Positions 51,453 to 63,099 are shown, counted from the first letter of the stretch. The stretch is 64,000 nt of DNA from Kofleriaceae bacterium (GCA_020633495.1 JACKDR010000021.1:1-64000); one strand, 5' to 3'. Notes: generated by a model not told the origin, from the letters alone. Translations and numbers: made by a program.

Positions 51453-52447
51453 CGCTCGCGCACCATCGCGTCGGTCACCAGCGTCTCGACCGGCGGCACG
51501 GCGTCGATCAGGCGGAACTCGACCATCGTCGCGGCCAGGCGCCGCAGCGTCGGCACCAGCGCCGGCGCCGGGCCGCCGAGCAGGCGCAGGTTGGCCGCCC
51601 GGTCGAGCAGGACGACGCCGTCGAACGACGCCGCCACCTCCTCCGGCGTCATGCCCTCGCGCGCCGCCATCCGTCGCGCCGCGTCCGCCGGGTGAGCGCG
51701 GGCGTAGTCGACCGCGCGCAGCCAGCCGTCGATCAGCGCGCGCACCGCGGCCGGGCGCTGGTCGAGCACGGCCTGGCGCATGACCAGGACGTCGACGATC
51801 TCGTCGGGCATCTGCCGGCTGCTGAACAGCTCGTGGGCGCCGGTGCGCAGCAGCTGGGTCCGCGTCGGCTCGTAGGTGACGACCGCGTCGACCTCGCCGG
51901 CCTCGAACGCGGCGCGCTGGCTGGCCAGGTCGATCGGGACGATCGTGACGTCGGCGCGGGTCAGCCCGGCGGTGGCCAGCGCCCGGGTCAGGACGTGGAG
52001 GCCGAGCGCCTCGTTCTCGGCGCCGATCCGCTTGCCGCGCAGCGCGGCCAGATCGGGGACGTCGGCGCGCGCCACCAGCGCGTCGGCGCCGTTGGAGACG
52101 TCGATGGCCAGGATGATGCGGTCGTCGCCGCCGAAGGTCGCGAAGTCGACCGCGTACTCGGCGGTCAGCGCGACGCCGTCGATCATGCCGTTGCGGTACG
52201 CCCGCATGACGCCGTCGGGGGTGCGCATGTCGACGAGGTCGAGGTCGAGATCCGGCAGGTAGCCCAGCTCGCGGGCCAGGAACGGCATCTCGTACGGCGG
52301 CCACACCGACAGCCCGATGCGCAGCGGCGGCGCCGGGCGATCGCCACAGCCGGCCGCCGCGACCGCGCCGGCGAGCGCCAGCGCGAGCGTGGCCGCCACC
52401 GCGACCGACCCGGACCCGCGCCGGTGGATGGACGGACCGAAGCGCAT
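51449..52447 (-). CDS. NMT1/SsuA-type periplasmic substrate-binding lipoprotein
   Basis: This 332-residue lipoprotein (signal ending AAGC) has the periplasmic binding fold of NMT1/THI5 and nitrate/taurine transporter receptors: LRIGLSVWPPYEMPFLAREL, DGVMRAYRNGMIDGVALTAE, LRGKRIGAENEALGLHVLTR, EVDAVVTYEPT. No permease or ATPase gene accompanies it. The stop overlaps the kinase start (ATGA), which suggests that it senses a small molecule for the kinase instead of importing it. Ligand unknown. Confidence 0.85.
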   Translation of the reverse strand: MRFGPSIHRRGSGSVAVAATLALALAGAVAAAGCGDRPAPPLRIGLSVWPPYEMPFLARELGYLPDLDLDLVDMRTPDGVMRAYRNGMIDGVALTAEYAVDFATFGGDDRIILAIDVSNGADALVARADVPDLAALRGKRIGAENEALGLHVLTRALATAGLTRADVTIVPIDLASQRAAFEAGEVDAVVTYEPTRTQLLRTGAHELFSSRQMPDEIVDVLVMRQAVLDQRPAAVRALIDGWLRAVDYARAHPADAARRMAAREGMTPEEVAASFDGVVLLDRAANLRLLGGPAPALVPTLRRLAATMVEFRLIDAVPPVETLVTDAMVRER

Positions 52448-52526
52448 CGACGCTGCATACTACCGCCGGCGCGATCCCGCGCAATCCGGGGCGCGCGCCG
52501 GCGCGCCGGCGCGCTACCCGGCGAGC

Positions 52527-54011
52527 CTACGCCGCGGACGCCGGCTTGCGCAGCAACAGGAAGAAGTACGCGCCGCCGGGCTCGACCGTGACCTCGACCT
52601 CGGGCTCGCCGGCCACCTTGGCGGCCAGCCGCAGCATCTCGTCGCGGGTCCGGTACAGCAGCGTCCAGTCGAGGACGAACTCGGGCGACCAGAACCACTC
52701 GTTGGGCGCCAGCGCGTTGCCGATCGCGAGCAGCCCGCCGGGTGCGAGGCGCTCGTAGAGCCCGGCGATCAGGGCCTGGGCGCGGCCCTCGCGCAGGTAG
52801 TCGAACAGCCCGGTCGAGTAGATGAAGTCCTGGCGCTCGACCGACTTCATCAGCGCCGGCTCCTGCAGCAGCTGCGCGAACGACAGGTTGAGGCAGTGCA
52901 GCGAGCCCAGCGCGCCGGTCGAGGCGATCGCGCGCTGCGCGCCGCGGTACGCGACGCTGAGGGTCTCCTCCTCCTGGTCGATCAGGATCCAGTGGGCCTC
53001 GCCGTCCCAGGCGCCGCGCGTCGTGACGAAGTCGGCGACCTCGCGCGCGGGGCCGCAGCCGAGGCTGGTCACCGCGAAGCCCCGCGCCGGGTCGGCGACC
53101 CGCGCCGCCTGGACCCGCTCCATCTCGCGCCCCATCAGCTCGACGACGTACTGCTCGCGGGTCCGGACCCCGTTGGACAGCGGGTGCTCGACGAAGAACT
53201 TGTGGAACACCCTGGCGACCACGCTCTCGCCCTCGAAGGTGTTGTCGTAGTAGTAGAGCATCACCTGGTAGTCGCCGGGGTAGCCCAGCGGCTTGTGGTA
53301 GGAGCGCCGGATCATCGGCGCCTCGATCAGCAGCGGGGTCAGGACGGTCTCGGTGACCGCCTTGCTGGCGCGCAGCACCTCGGGGCGGGTCAGGCACTCC
53401 ATCGCCGCGCGCGACGCGGTCCGCTCGAGCTCGTTCCACGGCCCGCGCATCGCGTCGGCGGCGCGCGCCGCCAGCTCGTCGAGCTGGCGGGCGCTGGCGT
53501 TGCCCTCGGCGCGGTAGCGGGCCTCGTGGCGGGCCAGCGACGCCCGGTAGAACTGGACGAAGTGGACGATCTGCATCAGCGCGTCGGCGTAGCCCGCCGG
53601 CACCAGCGACCACGTCGCGGCCGGGCCGCCCCACAGCTCGCGCTCGAGCCGGGCCTCCTCGTCGCGGCGCATGACCTCGGGCAGATCGAGGAAGCCGCCG
53701 GCCAGCGCCAGCGCGACCCGGTTGCCGCCGGGCACCGGCTCGCAGCGCGCGACCCGCGCCGCGCCCTCGTAGACCGCGGCGTCGTGCAGGCGCAGCTCGA
53801 TCTCGACCGGCCGCCCGATCTCCCACGTCCCCTCGCGGGTCACGAACGAGACCCCGTTCATCGAGACGTCGAACAGGGCGTGCTCGACGCCGCCGATCAG
53901 CAGCGCCGGGTTGGCCTCGCGCGACCACAGGTCGCGGACCCGCTTGCGCTCGGGCCGGAAGAACATCGCCCGGCCGATCGCGCCCATCAGCTCTTCGTAG
54001 GAACGTGCCAT
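52527..54011 (-). CDS. PilZ domain-SAM methyltransferase fusion
   Basis: This 494-residue protein has an N-terminal PilZ-like region: residues 26-115, with FDVSMNGVSFVT and RVALALAG. PilZ domains bind cyclic di-GMP through an RxxxR and a D/NxSxxG motif; here SMNG is present (DVSMNG) and the arginines are in RPERKRVRDLWSR. The C-terminal half is a Rossmann methyltransferase with VTSLGCGPAREVADF (SAM loop), LIDQEEETL and IYSTGLFDYL. This combination suggests a methyltransferase whose activity is switched by c-di-GMP. It is followed 9 bp upstream in transcript order by the large hybrid kinase gene, whose TGA overlaps its SD (GAGG). Confidence 0.75.
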   Translation of the reverse strand: MARSYEELMGAIGRAMFFRPERKRVRDLWSREANPALLIGGVEHALFDVSMNGVSFVTREGTWEIGRPVEIELRLHDAAVYEGAARVARCEPVPGGNRVALALAGGFLDLPEVMRRDEEARLERELWGGPAATWSLVPAGYADALMQIVHFVQFYRASLARHEARYRAEGNASARQLDELAARAADAMRGPWNELERTASRAAMECLTRPEVLRASKAVTETVLTPLLIEAPMIRRSYHKPLGYPGDYQVMLYYYDNTFEGESVVARVFHKFFVEHPLSNGVRTREQYVVELMGREMERVQAARVADPARGFAVTSLGCGPAREVADFVTTRGAWDGEAHWILIDQEEETLSVAYRGAQRAIASTGALGSLHCLNLSFAQLLQEPALMKSVERQDFIYSTGLFDYLREGRAQALIAGLYERLAPGGLLAIGNALAPNEWFWSPEFVLDWTLLYRTRDEMLRLAAKVAGEPEVEVTVEPGGAYFFLLLRKPASAA

Positions 54012-54020
54012 GGTGCTACC

Positions 54021-56633
54021 TCAGGTGGCGGCGTGGAGCTCGACGACGAAGCGGGCGCCGCCGCCGGGGCGCGCCTCGCAGGTCAGCGAGCCGTGGTGCT
54101 CCTCGACGATGCGCCGGGACACGTAGAGCCCCAGCCCGGAGCTGCCGCGGCCGCTGACGAAGGGATCGAAGATGCGGTCGCGCTTCGACGGTGGCACACC
54201 GGGGCCGTCGTCGTCGACGGTGATCCGGACCCGATCGGCGTCGACGGCGATCCCGAGCCACAGCGTGCGGGCGCCGAGCGCCAGCGCGTTGTCGAGCAGG
54301 TTCATCAGCACCTGGTTGACCGGTCCGGCCGGCGCGTCGACCACCGGATCGGCGTCGCCCTCCCAGTGGACGGTGACGCCGTCGAGGCGGTGCTCGAGCA
54401 GGCGCAGCGTCGACGCCAGGCCCTGGCGCGGCCGGGCCTGGGCGGCGCCGCCGTCGGCGGGGCGGACGTGCTGATCGAGCGCCTCGGTGATGCCCTGGAT
54501 CCGCCCGGCGGCCTCGACGATGACCTCGATCATCCGGGCCGCGCGGTCGCCGGTGGCGCCGGCGTCCAGCACCCGCGCGCCGTTGAGGATCGCGTTGACC
54601 GGGTTGCGGACCTCGTGCAGCACGCCCGCGGCGAGCGTGCCGATCGCCGCCAGCTTCTCGCGCTCGGCGAGCTGCGCGGCGAGATGACGCAGCCGCAGCT
54701 GGGCGGCGACGCGGGCCAGCAGGACCCGCGGGTGGAACGGCTTGGCGACGAAGTCGTCGGCGCCGCGGGCGTAGCCCTCGAGGGTGGCCTCGGAGCCGAC
54801 CCGCGCGGTCAGCAGGATCACCGGCGTGTTGCGCAGCTCGGGATCGGTCTTGATCGCGTGGCACAGCTCGCCGCCGTCGCGGCCGGGCATCATGACGTCC
54901 GACACCAGCAGGTCGGGGCGCTCGGCGCGCACCTTGTCGAGGCCCTCGTCGCCGTCGCGGGCCTCGATGACCTCGTGCTCGGCGCCGAGCAGCTCGGCGA
55001 TGAACCGGCGCAGCTCGTCGTTGTCCTCGGCGACGACGATCCGGGCGCGGCGCCGGGGCGGGCCGCCGACCGGCGCCGGCGTCGGCCCCGAGCCGACCCG
55101 CACCGGGCCGGTCGCGACGTCGTCGACCGCGACGCCCTCGATCATCACCGGGCCGGTCACCGGCCGGGGGTCGCCGGCGCGGCGCCGCTGGCGGCCGCCG
55201 TCGTCGAGCCGCTGCCGGCGCTCGATCGCGTCGGGCTTGATGTGGTCGCGCCCGAACGGCAGGCGCAGCCGGAACGTCGCGCCCGGACCGTCGCTGTGGG
55301 CGGTGAGCTGGCCGCCGTGCAGCTTGGTCAGCTCGCGCGCCAGCGACAGGCCGATGCCGACGCCGCCGGGGTGGCGGCGGTCGCTGCGGCCGACCTGGTA
55401 GAAGCGATCGAAGATGCGCGGCAGGTCGGCCGCGGGGATGCCCGGGCCGTCGTCCCGGACCTCCACGACCTCGGCGTCGCCGTCACGCCGGACCGTGACC
55501 GCGACGGTGCCACCCTCCGGCGTGTACTTGAGGGCGTTGCCGATCAGGTTGGTCAGGATGATCTCGAGGCGGTGGGCGTCGGCGAAGATCGGCGCGCCCG
55601 GAGCGTCGGCGTCGAGGCGCAGCTCGATCCGCCGGGCCTCGGCGGCGGGCGTGCTGGCGTCGACCACGGTCTGGACCACGGTGCGGACGTCGAGGTCGGC
55701 GAGGTTGAGGCGCAGGCCGCCCTGGTCGAGGCGCGACAGGTCGAGCAGATCGTCGATCAGCCGCAGCAGCCGCTGCGCGTTGCGCCGGATCACCGCCAGC
55801 CGCGCGGCCCGCGTCGGATCGGCGTCGGGCGTCGCCAGCATGTCGTCGACCGGCGCCAGGATCAGGGTGAGCGGCGTGCGCAGCTCGTGCGAGATGTTGG
55901 CGAAGAAGTCGTTCTTGCGCTCGTCGAGGCGGCGCAGCCGCGCCAGCGCCCGCTGCAGCGCGCCGCCGGTGCGCGCCGCCTCGCCGCGGGCCAGGCGCTC
56001 CCGCGCCGCCACCGCCGCCAGCTCGGCACGCTGGAAGAAGTCGCGGCGCGAGAAGTCGTACTTGTAGTAGGCCATGACCAGCGCGAGGCCGACCGCGGTG
56101 CCCACGAACGACGCCCCGGTCACCAGATCCGACGCCGGCACCGGCGGCCCGACCGCGAGCGCGATCAGGCCGCTGGCGACGACGGTCGCGACGACGCTGA
56201 TCGCCCAGCGCGGCGGCCAGAACGGCAGCAGCCCGGCGCCGAAGATGATCAGCGTGAAGCCGAGGACGTACGGCGCGAACGCGGTGCCGACCACCGGGAG
56301 CATCGGCGCGATGAAGCCGCCGAACACCAGCAGCCACAACCAGAACGCCTCGAACGTGTAACGGCGCAGACGTGGCCGGTGCACCGCGACGGCGATGCCG
56401 CCGTTGATCGCCGCGGCGGTGACGCGCAGGGCCAGGAACTCGTCGGCCCGCGCCGGCGCCAGGACGTGGTCGAAGACGGTCCAGCCGACGTAGGTCGCGC
56501 AGAAGACGATCGACGACCAGAACAGGATGCCGAGGTTCTTGCGGCGCAGCTCGTCGTGGAACGCGTCGAGGTCCGGCGCGGCGGCGCCGGCGGGCGCGGT
56601 CGGGGTCGCCTCGCCAGGAGCGTCGGTCGGCAT
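54021..56633 (-). CDS. Membrane hybrid kinase: kinase-receiver-kinase
   Basis: This 870-residue protein has about six transmembrane helices (residues 36-190), a short coiled coil, then kinase 1 with His249 (FANISHELRTPLTL) and an HATPase (VGIGLSLARELT). After a basic linker comes a receiver (IVVAEDNDELRRFIAELLGA, SDVMMPGRDGGE, FVAKPFHP). A second kinase module with VLHEVRNPVNAILNG and an HATPase (DDGPGVP, SSGLGLYVSRRIV) ends the protein. The order kinase-receiver-kinase is the same as in the 8283-11294 gene, so the two are paralogues with different sensors. It is read with the PilZ-methyltransferase gene downstream. Confidence 0.85.
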   Translation of the reverse strand: MPTDAPGEATPTAPAGAAAPDLDAFHDELRRKNLGILFWSSIVFCATYVGWTVFDHVLAPARADEFLALRVTAAAINGGIAVAVHRPRLRRYTFEAFWLWLLVFGGFIAPMLPVVGTAFAPYVLGFTLIIFGAGLLPFWPPRWAISVVATVVASGLIALAVGPPVPASDLVTGASFVGTAVGLALVMAYYKYDFSRRDFFQRAELAAVAARERLARGEAARTGGALQRALARLRRLDERKNDFFANISHELRTPLTLILAPVDDMLATPDADPTRAARLAVIRRNAQRLLRLIDDLLDLSRLDQGGLRLNLADLDVRTVVQTVVDASTPAAEARRIELRLDADAPGAPIFADAHRLEIILTNLIGNALKYTPEGGTVAVTVRRDGDAEVVEVRDDGPGIPAADLPRIFDRFYQVGRSDRRHPGGVGIGLSLARELTKLHGGQLTAHSDGPGATFRLRLPFGRDHIKPDAIERRQRLDDGGRQRRRAGDPRPVTGPVMIEGVAVDDVATGPVRVGSGPTPAPVGGPPRRRARIVVAEDNDELRRFIAELLGAEHEVIEARDGDEGLDKVRAERPDLLVSDVMMPGRDGGELCHAIKTDPELRNTPVILLTARVGSEATLEGYARGADDFVAKPFHPRVLLARVAAQLRLRHLAAQLAEREKLAAIGTLAAGVLHEVRNPVNAILNGARVLDAGATGDRAARMIEVIVEAAGRIQGITEALDQHVRPADGGAAQARPRQGLASTLRLLEHRLDGVTVHWEGDADPVVDAPAGPVNQVLMNLLDNALALGARTLWLGIAVDADRVRITVDDDGPGVPPSKRDRIFDPFVSGRGSSGLGLYVSRRIVEEHHGSLTCEARPGGGARFVVELHAAT

Positions 56634-56768
56634 CGGCACGCCATCGTACCGCGCGCGCGACGCCGACCGACTCCTCCCGCCAGGGTGAAATCGCCGCACG
56701 CCCTGGCGTGATCACCACGCGCTCGCGTACGATGCCGGCGGGATTTCTTTCGACGTGCGTACCCTGGC

Positions 56769-57887
56769 ATGAGCCACTCGATCCTCTACGTCGACGACGA
56801 TCGAGCCAACCTCGCCGTGTTCGAGGCCGCCTTCGGCGACGAGCTCCCGGCCCTGACCGCGAGCAGCGGCGACGAGGCCCTGGCGCTGCTGGCGAGCCGC
56901 GACGACATCGCGGTGCTGCTCACCGACCAGCGCATGCCCGGGATGAGCGGCACCGAGCTGGCCGAGCGGGTCCGCCGCGATCACCCCGACGTGATCCGGT
57001 TCCTGGTCACCGCCTACGCCGACCTCGGCGCCGCGGTCGACGCGATCAACCTGGGCCAGGTCCACCGCTACCTGCGCAAGCCGTGGGATCCCCAGGAGCT
57101 GCGCGTCGTGTTGCGCGAGGGCCTCGCCCAGTACGACACGACCCGCCGGCTCCGCGACCTCGAGCGCCGCATGCGCGACGTCGAGCGGGTCTACTCGCTC
57201 GGCGTGGTCGCCGGCAGCATCGTCCACGAGCTGCGCAACCCGATGAGCGTGATCGCCGGCCACGTCGAGCTGGCGCGCACCGACCTCGACCACCTCGCCG
57301 AGCTGGCCGGCCCCGCCGGCGCCGCCCTGGTCGAGGAGCTCCGCGACCACCTCGCGACCTCGCTCGAGGCGATCGTCCGCATGAGCGACATCACCCGCGG
57401 CGTCGAGATGGCGACCCAGCGCCGCGCCAGCAACCGCGCCACGGATCTCGGCGAGGTCGTCGAGACCACCTACAAGCTGGTGCAGCGCGACCTGCGTTAC
57501 CGCGCCGCCGCGACGCTGACGTCGACGCGCGGCCTGCGGGTCGCGGTCGGGCCGACGCCCCTGAGCCAGATCGTGCTCAACCTCCTGATCAACGCGCTGC
57601 AGGCGCTGCCGCCCGACTCCAACCCCGAGAGCGCCGCGATCGCCACCCGGCTGCGCCGCGACGCCGGCGTCGCCCGGCTCGAGGTCGCAGACTCCGGCCC
57701 CGGCGTCCCCGCCGACCTGCGCGAGAAGATCTTCGATCCGTTCTTCACGACCAAGTCCGAGGGCGGCACCGGCCTGGGCCTGGCGATCAGCCGGCAGATC
57801 GTGGCCGACGTCGGCGGCCGGCTGTGGGTCGAGGACACACCCGGCGGCGGCGCGACCTTCGTTGCCGAGCTGCCGCTGGTGGACTGA
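56769..57887 (+). CDS. Response regulator-histidine kinase (receiver first)
   Basis: This 372-residue soluble protein has an N-terminal receiver (Asp53 in LLTDQRMPGMSG, Lys104 in YLRKPW) followed by a kinase with His153 (SIVHELRNPMSV) and an HATPase (LNLLINALQAL, DSGPGVP, GGTGLGLAIS). The same order as the 7114-8286 gene, with which it shares the RKPW-type receiver. It is divergent from the large hybrid kinase with 135 bp between. It probably accepts phosphate from one of the local kinases and passes it on. Confidence 0.87.
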   Translation: MSHSILYVDDDRANLAVFEAAFGDELPALTASSGDEALALLASRDDIAVLLTDQRMPGMSGTELAERVRRDHPDVIRFLVTAYADLGAAVDAINLGQVHRYLRKPWDPQELRVVLREGLAQYDTTRRLRDLERRMRDVERVYSLGVVAGSIVHELRNPMSVIAGHVELARTDLDHLAELAGPAGAALVEELRDHLATSLEAIVRMSDITRGVEMATQRRASNRATDLGEVVETTYKLVQRDLRYRAAATLTSTRGLRVAVGPTPLSQIVLNLLINALQALPPDSNPESAAIATRLRRDAGVARLEVADSGPGVPADLREKIFDPFFTTKSEGGTGLGLAISRQIVADVGGRLWVEDTPGGGATFVAELPLVD

Positions 57888-57947
57888 CCACCGGGCGCGA
57901 TCCCGCGTGCAACAGGATTCCTCCGAAATAGCTGGAGGATCACGTAC

Positions 57948-59987
<2,040 letters not shown>

Positions 59988-60016
59988 CGGTAGCCTGGTG
60001 CCGAGGAGGCGTCGAG

Positions 60017-60910
60017 ATGGAGCCCAAGACGATCCTGGTCGCGACCGATCTCAGCGAGACCGGCGACGAGGCCATCCGCTGCGCCGCCGCGCGGGCGCGC
60101 GCCGACGGCGCGCGCCTGGTCGGCGTCCACGTCGTGCCGGATCTGCAGCGGGTCGCGCCGCTGTTCCCCCAGGTGCAGGCCAGCGCCGCGGTCGATCTGG
60201 CCCGCTGGCACGCCGATCTCGCCGACGAGCTGGCCCGCCGCCTCGCCGCCGAGGGCGGCGACGGCGCCACCCACGGCCGCGCCTTCGTCGACGAGGGCTC
60301 CGCCGCCGACCGCATCATCGAGCGCGCCGAGCGCCTGCACGCGGAGCTGGTCGTGGTCGGCGCCCGGACCGGCGGCCTGGGCCGGGTCGCCGCCCAGGTC
60401 GTCCGCCACGCGCCGTGCCCGGTGCTGATCGCGCGCGCCGGCGCCCACGCCGGCCCGATCCTGGTCGCCACCGACTTCTCGGATCCCGCGTTCCCGGCGC
60501 TGGTCGCCGGCGCCGCCGAGGCGCGCCGCGCCACCTCCGGGATGGTCGCGATCCACGTCGTCGACGGCCTGCGCGCGCTGGTCGTCATGGCGACCCCGAT
60601 CCCGCTCGACCTCACCGCCCACGAGGCGGTCCGGCAGCGCGCCCTCGCCGACGGCGCGCGCGAGCTCGAGGAGGTCATGGCACGGCTCGAGATCCAGGGC
60701 GAGGCGCTGATCGACGAGGGCCTGCCCGCCGAGCGCGTGGTCGCGGCGGCCCGCCGCCTCGACGCCCGGCAGATCGTCGTCGGCTCGGTCGGCCGCGACG
60801 GCCTCGGCCGGCTGCTGCTGGGCAGCGTCGCCGAGGAGATCGCGCACACCGCGCCGTGCTCGGTGCTGGCGGTCCGGCTGCACCGGCGTCGCGCCGCGTC
60901 GGCGAGCTGA
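60017..60910 (+). CDS. Universal stress protein with two UspA domains
   Basis: This 297-residue protein is a tandem of two Usp domains, each starting with ILVATDxS (residues 6-13 and about 153-160). Domain 1 has VVVGARTGGLGRVAAQVVRHAPCPVLI. Domain 2 has IVVGSVGRDGLGRLLLGSVAEEIAHTAPCSVLAV. The GxxGxGx9S/T nucleotide-binding motif is clear in domain 2, less so in domain 1, so only domain 2 is likely to bind ATP. It is 29 bp after the Ser/Thr kinase gene and has an AGGAGG site. Such proteins act in stress and dormancy responses. Confidence 0.9.
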   Translation: MEPKTILVATDLSETGDEAIRCAAARARADGARLVGVHVVPDLQRVAPLFPQVQASAAVDLARWHADLADELARRLAAEGGDGATHGRAFVDEGSAADRIIERAERLHAELVVVGARTGGLGRVAAQVVRHAPCPVLIARAGAHAGPILVATDFSDPAFPALVAGAAEARRATSGMVAIHVVDGLRALVVMATPIPLDLTAHEAVRQRALADGARELEEVMARLEIQGEALIDEGLPAERVVAAARRLDARQIVVGSVGRDGLGRLLLGSVAEEIAHTAPCSVLAVRLHRRRAASAS

Positions 60911-60955
60911 CGGCCGTCGCCGACGCCCCGCGCTCGCGGGTGCTACCGTGCCTGC

Positions 60956-62494
60956 ATGAGCCAGCCGACCGAGAAGCGCCTCGTCGTCCGCCCCTTGCGC
61001 AAGAGCGACATCAAGGCGGTGCAGGCGCTGCAGCGCCGCTGCTTCCCCGACATCGAGCCGTGGACCGCGGCCCAGATGGAGAGCCAGCTCGCGATCTTCC
61101 CCGAGGGCCAGCTCTGCATCGAGCTCGACGGCAAGCTGGTCGCGACCTCGAGCTCGCTGATCGTCGACGAGGAGGACTTCGGGTCCTGGCACAGCCTCAA
61201 GCAGGTCTCCGACGGCGGCTACATCCGCAGCCACGATCCCGAGGGCGACACGCTCTACGGCATCGACATCGCGGTCGACCCCGCCAACCGCGGCATGCGC
61301 CTGGCCCGCCGGCTCTACGAGGTGCGCAAGGAGCTGTGCATGCGGCACAACCTGCGCGCCATCCTGATCGCCGGCCGCATCCCCGGCTACCACGTCCACT
61401 CCCGGGAGATGAGCGCCGAGGAGTACGTCCGCCGGGTCCTGGCCAAGAAGCTCAAGGATCCGGTGCTGACCGCCCAGCACGCCAACGGCTTCGCGGTCCG
61501 CGAGGTGTTGCGGGACTACCTGCCCTCGGATCGCGAGTCGTGCGGCTACGCGGTCTTCATGGAGTGGCTCAACCCCAACCACCAGCCCGCCGACGGCGGC
61601 GCCGCGGTGCGCACGGTGCGGGTCGCGGCGGTCCAGTACCAGATGCGCCCGATCCACTCGTTCGAGGAGTTCGCCCAGCAGTGCGAGTTCTTCGTCGACA
61701 CCGCGTCGGAGTACCGGGTCGACTTCCTCTTGTTCCCCGAGATGGTCACCAACCAGCTCCAGGCCCTGGTCACCGCCGCGCGCCCCGGCCTGACCGCGCG
61801 GCGGCTCAACGAGTTCACGCCCCGCTACGTCGAGATGTTCACCAGCCTGGCCATCAAGTACGCGGTCAACATCATCGGCGGCAGCCACCTCACCGTCGAG
61901 AACGGCAACCTCTACAACATCGCCTACCTGTTCGGCCGCGACGGCTCGGTCGCCAAGCAGTACAAGCTGCACATCACGCCGTCGGAGGCCCACTGGTGGG
62001 GGGTCTCGGCCGGCGACAACATCGAGGTCTTCGACACCGACCGCGGCAAGATCGCGATCATGATCTGCTACGACACCGAGTTCCCGGAGGTGGCGCGGAT
62101 CGCGGCGTCGAAGGGCGCCAACATCCTGTTCATCCCGTTCAACACCGACATCCGGTCGGGCTACCAGCGGGTGCGCTCGTGCGCGGCGGCCCGCTGCATC
62201 GAGAACGGGGTCTACGCGGTGCTCGCCGGCCCGGTCGGCAACCTGCCGTTCGTCGAGGGCGCCGACATCCACTACGGCCAGGCCTGCATCCTGACCCCGT
62301 CGGATCTGCCGTTCGCCCGCGACGGCGTCGCCGAGGAGGCGACGCCCAACGTCGAGACCATGGTGATCCACGAGCTCGACCTCGAGGTGCTGCGGCGCAG
62401 CCGGCGCACCGGCACGGTGCGGCCGATGCTCGACCGGCGCACCGACCTGTACGCCGTGAACTGGACCGAGGACGGCAAGAAGCGATCGATCTAG
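60956..62494 (+). CDS. GNAT acetyltransferase-carbon-nitrogen hydrolase fusion
   Basis: This 512-residue protein has an N-terminal GNAT fold (residues 1-200; LRKSDIKAVQALQRRCFP, with the acetyl-CoA loop near VDPANRGMRLARRLYEVRKEL) followed by a nitrilase-superfamily domain. The Glu-Lys-Cys triad is visible: Glu in LLFPEMV, Lys in KQYKLHIT, Cys in MICYDTEFPE. Such fusions recur across bacteria as two-domain enzymes, the second cleaving an amide. The order suggests acetylation and amide hydrolysis of linked substrates, but none is known here. It follows the Usp gene by 45 bp. Confidence 0.9.
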   Translation: MSQPTEKRLVVRPLRKSDIKAVQALQRRCFPDIEPWTAAQMESQLAIFPEGQLCIELDGKLVATSSSLIVDEEDFGSWHSLKQVSDGGYIRSHDPEGDTLYGIDIAVDPANRGMRLARRLYEVRKELCMRHNLRAILIAGRIPGYHVHSREMSAEEYVRRVLAKKLKDPVLTAQHANGFAVREVLRDYLPSDRESCGYAVFMEWLNPNHQPADGGAAVRTVRVAAVQYQMRPIHSFEEFAQQCEFFVDTASEYRVDFLLFPEMVTNQLQALVTAARPGLTARRLNEFTPRYVEMFTSLAIKYAVNIIGGSHLTVENGNLYNIAYLFGRDGSVAKQYKLHITPSEAHWWGVSAGDNIEVFDTDRGKIAIMICYDTEFPEVARIAASKGANILFIPFNTDIRSGYQRVRSCAAARCIENGVYAVLAGPVGNLPFVEGADIHYGQACILTPSDLPFARDGVAEEATPNVETMVIHELDLEVLRRSRRTGTVRPMLDRRTDLYAVNWTEDGKKRSI

Positions 62495-62776
62495 GTCGCG
62501 CGGCGGCGGCGCGCGGCGCGGCGCGGCGGCGTACGCCCGGGCGCCAGGGCGCCAGGGCGAAGAGACGTCGCGTCGGTGCCGGCTCCCGGAGGCTCCGGAG
62601 AGGCGACGGGGGATGGTCGGGATGCGGCGCGGCGCGGCGCGGCGCGGCGCGCCCCGGCGGGTCGGAGGTCGCGGTGGACCGCGTGGGCCGCGTGGGCCGC
62701 GGGCCTGGCGCAGCCGGCCGCTGACTCCCCGATGAGCGCGGTGCTCGCGCGGACGTCGGCGCCGGGCACCACCTCC

Positions 62777-62807
62777 GGCGCCGGGCCCGAAGACGGGGCC
62801 CGGCGCC
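62777..62807. terminator. 12-bp perfect hairpin, possible terminator
   Basis: GGCGCCGGGCCC and GGGCCCGGCGCC form a perfect 12-bp stem with a 7-nt loop. It lies 280 bp after the GNAT-nitrilase stop. There is no T tract, so it may be a transcription barrier or a mRNA-stabilising structure instead of a classical terminator. Confidence 0.4.
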
Positions 62808-62833
62808 TCGGCGCGGGCGCGGGCGTCGCCAGA

Positions 62834-62852
62834 CTGTCCGGATGCCGGACAG
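62834..62852. promoter_or_regulatory. Perfect 8-bp dyad upstream of DUF222 gene
   Basis: CTGTCCGG and CCGGACAG flank ATG. Its half-site GTCCGG is also found in the palindrome at 4739-4754, though with a different spacing. Possible operator. Confidence 0.35.
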
Positions 62853-63099
62853 AAATCGACACGCGGGATCGAAGAAGACGTCATTCCGCTTGACGCTTCC
62901 AGCGGCGACCATCGGGGTCCGAGCGCGAGCCTGAAGACGATCGTCCACCAGAGGCGCGCAGCTCACCGAGGCGCCGCGAAGCCAGGCGCCGGGTCGACGC
63001 GAAGGGTCGACCTCGTCTTCGTCGCGCAGCGGGGCAAAGACGCGGTCCGAATACCCCGTGGTAGAGAAGGAATGCGCGCGTGCGCAGGGAGGAGTGGAG

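Larger units (their letters stand above)
62495..63099. other. Gene-poor 605-bp region rich in GC repeats
   Basis: No convincing gene is seen. The left part has GCGGC-type repeats (about 62625-62650) and duplicated GCGCCAGGGC units. The middle holds a strong 12-bp hairpin and a 19-bp dyad (listed separately). The right part is less GC-rich and leads into the ribosome binding site of the next gene (GGGAGGAG before 63100). Confidence 0.6.
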
